From assembly GCF_001654835.1 (NCBI RefSeq), contig NZ_LXEP01000042.1, positions 1 to 42,546 on the forward strand: DNA of 42,546 bases, read 5' to 3'. Source of the stretch: Buttiauxella gaviniae ATCC 51604. GTDB lineage: Bacteria; Pseudomonadota; Gammaproteobacteria; Enterobacterales; Enterobacteriaceae. The notes under the pieces are model-generated. The model was given only the letters and a program-made list of their open reading frames with translations, was not told the origin of the DNA and ran no database searches. Made by a program: the position numbers and the translations under genes. Shown here piece by piece: positions 33,726 to 40,190 of this stretch (its first letter is position 1; each line of letters starts with the position of its first letter).

Positions 33726-34838
33726 ATGCCACAGTCAACACAACATCGCGCCCCGTTCCGTGCCGATATCGTCGGTAGCTTCTTACGTCCAGCCACTATC
33801 AAAAATGCTCGCCTTGCGTTTGCTGCAGGTGAAATCGATGCCAGCCAGTTGCGCAAAGTTGAAGATGATGCGATTCGTGCTTCGGTCGAGCAGCAGTGTG
33901 CATGCGGTCTGCATGTGGTGACTGATGGCGAGTTCCGTCGGGCATGGTGGCATTTTGATTTCTTCGACGGGCTGCAAGGTGTGGAACGTTATGAATCTGA
34001 GCAGGGCATTCAGTTTAATGGGGTACAGACCAAGGCGCATAGCGTGCGTGTGGTGGGCAAGCTCGGATTTGGTTCGCACCCAATGCTGGAAGATTTCCGC
34101 TATCTGAAAAGCATCAGCGGCAACGCGGTGCCAAAAATGACCATTCCAAGCCCAAGCGTGTTGCATTTCCGTGGTGGCCGCAATGCTATCGACAGTAGTG
34201 TTTACCCTGATTTAAAAGAGTATTTTGACGATCTGGCGACGACATGGCGCGATGCGATTCAGGCGTTTTACGCTGCAGGTTGCCGCTATCTGCAACTTGA
34301 TGACACCGTTTGGGCTTATCTGTGTTCCGATGCCCAACGTAAAGAGATCCGCGAGCGTGGGGATGACCCAGACAAACTGGCGCAAATCTATGCTCAGGTA
34401 CTGAATAAAGCGCTGGAAGGAAAGCCGGATGATTTGGTTATCGGCCTGCATGTTTGTCGCGGTAACTTCCGTTCCACGTGGATTTCAGAGGGTGGCTACG
34501 AGCCAGTTGCGCAAGTGTTGTTCGGCAGCGTCAATGTGGATGCTTTCTTCCTTGAATACGATAACGACCGCTCCGGTGATTTTGCACCGCTGCGCTTTGT
34601 GCGGCCGGGTCATCAGCAGGTCGTTTTAGGTTTGATCACTACCAAAAATGGTGAGCTGGAAAACCCGGAGTTGATTCAACAGCGTATTAACGAAGCGGCG
34701 CAATATGTCGATATCAACCAAATCTGCCTCAGCCCACAGTGCGGCTTTGCCTCAACAGAAGAGGGTAATAGCCTGACTGCCGAGCAGCAGTGGGACAAAG
34801 TGCGCCTGGTGACGGAACTTGCCGAAAAGGTCTGGTAA
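33726..34838 (+). CDS. stand-alone MetE C-terminal-like methyltransferase
   Basis: A 370-residue protein homologous only to the catalytic C-terminal half of cobalamin-independent methionine synthase, as in Bacillus YxjG/YxjH and the short MetE-like family. The zinc ligands can be read: His242 and Cys244 (GLHVCRGN), Glu277 (FFLEYDND) and Cys339 (LSPQCGF). Other conserved blocks are RADIVGSFLRP, TDGEFRRAWWHFDF and YLQLDDTVWAYL. It should transfer a methyl group to a thiol such as homocysteine, but without the MetE N-terminal half the donor may not be methyltetrahydrofolate-polyglutamate. GGAG lies 8 bases before the ATG. Confidence 0.9.
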   Translation: MPQSTQHRAPFRADIVGSFLRPATIKNARLAFAAGEIDASQLRKVEDDAIRASVEQQCACGLHVVTDGEFRRAWWHFDFFDGLQGVERYESEQGIQFNGVQTKAHSVRVVGKLGFGSHPMLEDFRYLKSISGNAVPKMTIPSPSVLHFRGGRNAIDSSVYPDLKEYFDDLATTWRDAIQAFYAAGCRYLQLDDTVWAYLCSDAQRKEIRERGDDPDKLAQIYAQVLNKALEGKPDDLVIGLHVCRGNFRSTWISEGGYEPVAQVLFGSVNVDAFFLEYDNDRSGDFAPLRFVRPGHQQVVLGLITTKNGELENPELIQQRINEAAQYVDINQICLSPQCGFASTEEGNSLTAEQQWDKVRLVTELAEKVW

Positions 34839-34843
34839 AACGG

Positions 34844-34885
34844 TGATTGTGTCGGATGTCGCTAACGCGAGATTCGACACAATCA
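34844..34885. terminator. REP-like hairpin after the MetE-like gene
   Basis: TGATTGTGTCG (34844-34854) and CGACACAATCA (34875-34885) are perfect 11-base inverse arms with a 20-base loop containing GATGTCGCTAACGCGA. It starts a few bases after the stop codon. The loop resembles the REP-like units near 3.3 and 5.2 kb. There is no T-run. The remaining bases to 35056 show no gene. Confidence 0.6.
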
Positions 34886-35056
34886 CATCTTACAGTCAGC
34901 TATGAGCGAACAGCGGAAGTTCGCAGTTCTTCTTCCAACTAATGAAGACATTCCTAACATCGCTGTTACTCTACGAATAGCAGATCGGTGCGATTTAAAA
35001 ATTACTAGTCAGTTAATCCGCTGAAATGAAAGAAACTCCAATCATTTCTAAGCCTC

Positions 35057-35485
35057 TCACATTCCATATTTTTGATGTATAGGTCCTGCCAATACATCAA
35101 GTAAGGAGTGCGTGACAGGTCTTATGAGGTCAGAGAGGGTATCGTAACCATGAGCCGGAATTCCTGAAGCGATATATCTCTCATTGAGATAATGCTGGCA
35201 TAATTTCTGAGTATCTTCGTCAAGTTTTCCTGTGGACGCCAGATAACGAAAAAAACTTGAAATTTCACTTTCAGTGGGGGTCGATGCCAACCATTCGCCC
35301 ATCAATGTGACAAAACCTGCATCGTTTCCCATCCTGAATTTGAGTGCTTGGTTAATTCTGTCTTGGAAATCCCACAGGTCATGATCATGGCGGGGTATCA
35401 TTTTTTTGACGATAACGCCAAGTTGCTGGGTGTCAGATCTTGCTGAGCCAAGAATGATAACGGCACAACTGGTAATTGGAGTCAT
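35057..35485 (-). CDS. unrecognised protein with an FMN-reductase-like start
   Basis: A leftward frame of 142 residues from the ATG at 35485 (open to a TTG at 35557). Its first residues, SCAVIILGSARSD and later HDLWDFQD, resemble the start of NADPH-dependent FMN reductases (ILGSxR phosphate loop). The rest (FRYLASTGKLDEDTQKLCQHYLNERYIASGIPAHGYDTLSDLIRPV) does not fit that family. I see no signal peptide or membrane segment. It could be a chimeric or decayed gene, or a lineage-specific protein. The start is uncertain; AGGT lies very close to 35485. It marks the left end of the accessory region. Confidence 0.45.
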   Translation of the reverse strand: MTPITSCAVIILGSARSDTQQLGVIVKKMIPRHDHDLWDFQDRINQALKFRMGNDAGFVTLMGEWLASTPTESEISSFFRYLASTGKLDEDTQKLCQHYLNERYIASGIPAHGYDTLSDLIRPVTHSLLDVLAGPIHQKYGM

Positions 35486-35668
35486 TACCTGAGAACTGAG
35501 AGTTGCTATATAAGGGGTGTATCCTAATATCGACTGGGGCCGCCCATATATGGGCAATAAAAATGATGGTTACACAGTAAGATATTTTGATGTGAAGTGT
35601 TTTACATATGTTATTATCGTATGTATTCACAAAATCAATTGATACCAAAAATATATAGAGATTGTTAA

Positions 35669-37861
35669 ATGATAGGGTTATTACATTCAAAAATAACAAA
35701 GAAATGTTTATTAGGCGTGTTGTTTATGTTGGTGTTTTATTGTATTAATGTTTTGCATGTTACAACAAATGAACCTCAACATAACCTACCTTTTTTTTAT
35801 ATTTTATCACTACCATTATTAACATCATTTTTTCTTTATTTTAAATCCAATTCATTACCAGCAATTATAATTGTGCTAGCTTGTGGCTACTTTCAAGATA
35901 AATACCAAGCATTAAGCTATCTGCATCTCCTTTCAATTCTATTAGCCGCAGGCACAAGTACTCTTATTTATTACTTTCTTTCTGAAAAAAAACATGCCAA
36001 TCATTTTTGGTACAATTCAAAACCCCTAATAAAAATATCGACAATAATTTTCCTCAATAGTCTAATGGGTATTTTTTATTGGCAAGTGGTAACGTTAAAA
36101 TTAACTGGAGAACATCATTATAACTACACTACCATTAGATTCCTTGTTGATTGCATGTTATTGTGTAACTCATGTTTACTGGGGGTTCCTTTTTTTTCAT
36201 TCTTGTTCTCATCCTTCCAAAAAAACAAGAGAGCATTAAGGTTTATAACGTCAAAAAGTTTTCCATCTACAAATATAAAATCACTTTATATCATATTCTT
36301 CTCTGCATCAATTCTTAGTTCAATATATTTATATATGTATTCACTAAACTTACTTACAAGCTTTCTCATTTGTTGGTATTTACCTCTTCTGATATGGCTT
36401 GGAGTTACTTATAGTAATGTGCTTATGCTACCAGTGTGGTTATTCGTATCTCTTGGTACCACCTTTGAGTTGAATAAAAGTACTTATGGCATAGCCATCA
36501 GCAATTTAAGTAACAGTGCGGATATATCATTATTCACTGCATCCGTACTGCTTGTTTCTTCTTGTGCTTTTATATGGGTAACATTTAACACGTCACGAAT
36601 AAGTTCATATGTCCACCACCTTAAATACATTTCAAAACTGGAACCAAACACGAAAATACCTAGCCTTTTAGCTTTAAAGGAAGATATTTCCAGAAATCAT
36701 TATAGCTGTTTATGTTTAATTAACTTACCTGAGGTCGCCCCGCTTTCACATATCTATGGCATATCCTTACGATTTAACTTCATCACATCATTACGTTCTT
36801 ATTTATTAGCATTCTTACATCATGGGGAAGACTTCTATTATATTCAAGGATATGGCGTAGTTATAACTTTTAAACAAAAAGAACTTAATCGCATCGATGT
36901 ATTAAACAGTAAAATAAAAGAATTTAGGTTCATCTGGAATAATGAAGTGAAATTAGGTCTCTGCTATGGAATTGTATATACAAATTTCATTCCTGAAAAA
37001 AGTCAAGTTTCTGTATTGATCGGAGAATTACACAAAAAAACCACGATTTCTATGCAAACAGGGACACCTTTATTACACGTGCCAGCAATAGAACAAGATA
37101 AATATACCATGGGTAAAATTCGGCATAGACTCCAACAGTCAATTGATCAACATGCATTTATGCTTTTTGTTCAACCCATTGTGTCTACTAAGGACAAGAA
37201 AACCTATTATGAAGTTCTTATGCGTATGAAAGGGGGTGATGGAGAAATTATATTTCCTGATACATTTTTACCAATGGCGAGTAATGCTGGATTACTTACG
37301 GACTTAGATATGGTAATAATAGAGCAAACCTTTAAATTTATGACAAATAATAATGCATGTGCAAAACAGAGTTTCTCCATTAATTTAATGCCGAGTACAT
37401 TATATAATTCAAATTTTTTATCCAAAATTAAAGCACTTTTTGAGTCTTATCAAGTAAATCCTCGGCGAGTTATTTTTGAGATAATCGAGGCCGATGTTTT
37501 TGATATACAAATAGTATCCCCCCTTATACAGGAATTACGTACACTAGGATGTCGCATAGCCATTGATGACTTTGGGACTGGGCATTCCAGTTATTCACGC
37601 CTGAAGGCTCTAGATGTTGATATATTGAAGATTGATGGTTCATTCATACGAAACATACTTGTCGACGAATTTGACCTCCACACAACAAAATCCTTTTACG
37701 CAGCCGCCAAATTGAAGAATCTAGATGTTGTTGCCGAATTTGTGGAGAATCAGAAAATTCAAGATATGCTAACACAGCTAGGAGTTGAATGGCTTCAAGG
37801 CTATCATACTGGGAAACCTTTTCCGATAGAAAACGTTTCCACAACAAACCACAATTTTTAA
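35669..37861 (+). CDS. AT-rich membrane EAL-domain c-di-GMP phosphodiesterase
   Basis: A 730-residue protein. Residues 10-310 contain eight to ten membrane helices (MASE1-like sensory region). Residues about 325-460 look like a degenerate GGDEF domain, with GYGVVI where the signature would lie, so no cyclase activity. Residues about 480-720 are an EAL domain: EVL in place of EAL (515-517), Asn572, Glu604, DDFGTGHSS (633-641), Lys654, Glu690 and Gln710 are present, so hydrolysis of c-di-GMP is likely. Base composition is far lower in GC than the neighbours and poly-A/T runs are common, a sign of recent transfer. It lies directly before IS110 remains. Confidence 0.9.
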   Translation: MIGLLHSKITKKCLLGVLFMLVFYCINVLHVTTNEPQHNLPFFYILSLPLLTSFFLYFKSNSLPAIIIVLACGYFQDKYQALSYLHLLSILLAAGTSTLIYYFLSEKKHANHFWYNSKPLIKISTIIFLNSLMGIFYWQVVTLKLTGEHHYNYTTIRFLVDCMLLCNSCLLGVPFFSFLFSSFQKNKRALRFITSKSFPSTNIKSLYIIFFSASILSSIYLYMYSLNLLTSFLICWYLPLLIWLGVTYSNVLMLPVWLFVSLGTTFELNKSTYGIAISNLSNSADISLFTASVLLVSSCAFIWVTFNTSRISSYVHHLKYISKLEPNTKIPSLLALKEDISRNHYSCLCLINLPEVAPLSHIYGISLRFNFITSLRSYLLAFLHHGEDFYYIQGYGVVITFKQKELNRIDVLNSKIKEFRFIWNNEVKLGLCYGIVYTNFIPEKSQVSVLIGELHKKTTISMQTGTPLLHVPAIEQDKYTMGKIRHRLQQSIDQHAFMLFVQPIVSTKDKKTYYEVLMRMKGGDGEIIFPDTFLPMASNAGLLTDLDMVIIEQTFKFMTNNNACAKQSFSINLMPSTLYNSNFLSKIKALFESYQVNPRRVIFEIIEADVFDIQIVSPLIQELRTLGCRIAIDDFGTGHSSYSRLKALDVDILKIDGSFIRNILVDEFDLHTTKSFYAAAKLKNLDVVAEFVENQKIQDMLTQLGVEWLQGYHTGKPFPIENVSTTNHNF

Positions 37862-37867
37862 TCCATC

Positions 37868-38095
37868 ATGAACTCAATAAAAGTTATCGCTATCGATTTG
37901 ACTAAAAACTTCTTTAAGGTCTGCGTCTGGATGAGCGATTGAGCATTGCATTTAACCATAAGTTTTCCGGGGCTAAATTGCTGGATACCATTCGTCAGTT
38001 TCCTGTCAGTTCGATTATTGCAATGAAGGTTTGTGCTATTTCGCATTACTGGGGACGCACTTTTCAGGGTTGTATCGCGTTAACGGCAGCAGGTT
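37868..38095 (+). pseudogene. IS110-family transposase remnant
   Basis: Starting at an ATG 7 bases after the EAL gene, the frame reads MNSIKVIAIDLTKNFFKVCVW, the N-terminal DEDD-type catalytic start of IS110 transposases. It then stops. In a shifted frame from about 37930 the homology continues as LSIAFNHKFSGAKLLDTIRQ and further as AISHYWGRTFQGC, ending in a TAG near 38095. Only the N-terminal fifth of the transposase remains. Confidence 0.8.
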
Positions 38096-38124
38096 AGCAA
38101 AAGCGGCGTTGTCGATTATTCAGG

Positions 38125-38848
38125 TAAACTGTTCAGCTGGTGACAATCCGTCGCCGGCTGGATGATCAAATGCTCTTTGCGTATCATATGAATCAACTCA
38201 ATGTGGCTGGGAGTGTCTGTGCCCGGCGAAACGACTTGAATCCCAGCATTGGCCGTGTCCGGCGTTTGATATTCCGGTGATCTTGTTCACTAAGGTTGTT
38301 CAGATACTTACTCTGCCTGATAGTGATGGTTCCTTCTTCTGGTTTGTCGGGATTAAGTATGGCCAACGCTGCCGTATTGGCACCACTTTTATCGATAGTG
38401 ACCATCTCGGGCACATCGTGGTATCGAATGGCTTTGCGGAAAAATCGAAGAGCTGCCGCTGCATCTCGTTTTGCCGTCAGCAGAAAGTCGATAGTCTGAC
38501 CTGTGGTATAGACTACCCGGCACAGGTATTCCCACTACCTTTTGATTTTGATGTAGGTTTCATCCATTCGCCACCGCCAGCCCACAGTTCGTTTATGCCG
38601 ACGAAAGACCTTATCTAGCAACGGCACCAGACGGATGAGTCAACGGTGAAGCGTGGAATGATCAACGATAACGCCACGCTCTGCCATCATCTCCTCGAGA
38701 TTGCGCAGACGCAAGGCCAGCGAACACACTGAGCGATAACATCGGCGGGATAATGTAGGCGCTGGAAGGCAATTAAGATCAATGAAATAGTCAGATAACA
38801 CCATAAAAAACAGCATGTTTCCTGACGATTTCTTAATGCGACAGAACC
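38125..38848 (-). pseudogene. IS6-family transposase, degraded
   Basis: A leftward IS6-type transposase in pieces. From 38848 a candidate inverted repeat (GGTTCTGTCGCATTAAG on the minus strand) is followed by remains of the N-terminus (FQRLHYPADVIAQCVRW), a frameshift, then LRNLEEMMAERGVIVDHSTLHR, a TGA where Trp is expected, LIRLVPLLDKVFRRHKRTVG, WRWRMDETYIKIK, a TAG, TIDFLLTAKRDAAAALRFFRKA, VTIDKSGANTAAL, EQDHRNIKRRTRPMLGFKSFRRAQT, and after a further shift HIELIHMIRKE. The DDE residues (MDE, IDKSGA and the later Glu region) are recognisable, but two nonsense codons and at least two frameshifts make it inactive. The other end is not defined. Confidence 0.85.
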
Positions 38849-38970
38849 GATTTAGCCCGGTCAGATATGGCTTGTCCAAAAAGCCTGTGATAGTTAACAC
38901 AGTCAATGACCTTAGCCCCTACAGACTGATAACCAATTGAGCATTAAACACTCTTTTTCTCGGGCGATAT

Positions 38971-39401
38971 TTGCTATATGGCTCATTAAATGGCGTCCGA
39001 TGCCCACTCCTCGAAACGTCTCGGATACCCGCCCTCATTCTGTCACTCGCCACCTTCAGTACCGGTGCCGCGAAGCTTCCGGCAAGCCTGATGGATAAAG
39101 ACAATCCCGGCCAGGAATACTGGTGCCAGGGGAACGACATAAACACCTACATGTGCTCGCTGACCGGCGTAAGTCATGACCGTAAGTTTGCCCTGATTCA
39201 GGACCTGCCTGTGAAGGTGTAAGCTTCGGGGTTATCGACCTGGCGCGCCAGACCGGCATCAATGTTCCTTACGATGGTAGTGACTGTAAGGGCGATGTGC
39301 AGGCCGGGTTTGTGCGTGGCTCGAAAGATAATGCTCTGTATGTGAAGATTGTCCGGGGCAGCAAAACCCTGAGGCTGTATAAGGTACAAACCGGTTACTG
39401 A
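38971..39401 (+). pseudogene. frameshifted small exported-protein gene
   Basis: A first frame (to 39222) has a signal-like stretch ALILSLATFSTGAA followed by KLPASLMDKDNPGQEYWC and NTYMCSLTGVSHDRKFALIQDLPVKV, then a stop. A second frame (39231-39401) continues VIDLARQTGINVPYDG, KGDVQAGFVRG and ends LRLYKVQTGY. The two parts read naturally as one periplasmic protein broken by a frameshift near 39220. I do not recognise the family. An intrinsic terminator follows at 39433. It lies between the IS6 remains and DUF905, so it is probably island cargo. Confidence 0.55.
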
Positions 39402-39432
39402 CAATCTCCACACACCCGAATACTCCCACAGC

Positions 39433-39468
39433 CCCTGACTCGCTGCGTCAGGGTCTTTTGCTTTTAAG
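39433..39468 (+). terminator. intrinsic terminator after the exported-protein pseudogene
   Basis: CCCTGAC (39433-39439), a 7-base loop, GTCAGGG (39447-39453), then TCTTTTGCTTTT. Confidence 0.8.
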
Positions 39469-39477
39469 TTACACCGA

Positions 39478-39717
39478 ATGCCTGAATCTCAATTACTACC
39501 GTCGGGTTCATTCACTCGCCAGCAGGCCGAAGCTGTTACCCGCCGGTACCACAACATCGCCATTGAAGACAACCAGGGCAGTCACTTCCGTCTGGTGGTT
39601 AACGACCCCGAAGGCCGGATGGTCTGGCTAGCGTGGAACTTTGAACCGGATGCTGGTACGGTCCTCAACCGGTATATCGGGCAGGATGGCATTTGCAGAG
39701 CATTATCCACCGACTGA
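39478..39717 (+). CDS. DUF905 family protein (YkfF-like)
   Basis: A 79-residue protein of the DUF905 family, close in length and sequence to E. coli YkfF of the CP4-6 cryptic prophage. It reads LLPSGSFTRQQAEAVTRRYHNIAIEDNQGSHFRLVV, then RMVWLAWNFEPDAGTVLNRYI. Its function is unknown. These genes sit in conjugative-plasmid and CP4-type island blocks beside antirestriction (KlcA/YafX) and RadC-like genes. Here it is the only intact member, which marks the region as a worn island. No strong ribosome-binding site precedes it. Confidence 0.85.
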   Translation: MPESQLLPSGSFTRQQAEAVTRRYHNIAIEDNQGSHFRLVVNDPEGRMVWLAWNFEPDAGTVLNRYIGQDGICRALSTD

Positions 39718-40145
39718 CGGCAGTCATTTACCAGCATACATTTCAGACCCTGATTACCCCATCCCATACGCCAGCCATCGCCGCTGGCGTTTTTTATTGA
39801 CAGAGAAACCCTATGACAACACAGACACAGAGCGAGTTTGTTCCCGCTAACAAACCGCAGTTCACTCTCAGTGCCACGCTGGTACAGATGTATTCTTTGC
39901 GGCGACCGGATGCGCGCAACGGAATTACTGTCAGAAAGAAATCATGCGATGGTGAAAAATCGATGGCTGCAAACAGGGTTTATGGATCAGTGTGCCTGAA
40001 AAATGCGTTTCAGGTTAAAAATTGCACTAAACCAGCATTTTCTATGAAACAACGTTCAGCCCCAAGTGAAGTCAGGTTCTCGCCGCTGTCGTTCATGGTT
40101 AAAAGACAACTAAAAGCCCTAATTGAAAATCCTAACCATCAAGGA
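39718..40145. other. island remnant without a clear gene
   Basis: A frame at 39813-40163 begins MTTQTQSEFVPANKPQFTL, which looks like the start of a gene following DUF905 (possibly an antirestriction-type gene, by position). The sequence after about residue 30 has no recognisable character. I take it as the stump of a gene cut by a deletion. The rest shows nothing else. Confidence 0.4.
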
Positions 40146-40180
40146 ATAATATCTCCACCCTGACCGGGTGGAGATATTAT
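40146..40180 (-). terminator. long perfect hairpin after the C2 protease gene
   Basis: Perfect 15-base inverse arms (40146-40160 and 40166-40180; core CTCCACCC/GGGTGGAG) with a 5-base loop, 10 bases past the stop codon of the leftward protease gene. The AT-rich outer stem gives ATTATT on the transcript side, so termination is likely. Confidence 0.75.
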
Positions 40181-40190
40181 GGTTTACTTA

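Noticed and set aside
38193-38906. Intact IS6 insertion sequence
   Set aside because: Two in-frame stops and frameshifts break the transposase, and a matching second terminal repeat cannot be found.
39813-40163. Antirestriction (KlcA/YafX-like) gene after DUF905
   Set aside because: Only the first residues and the position are suggestive; the conserved core of that family is not present in the translation.
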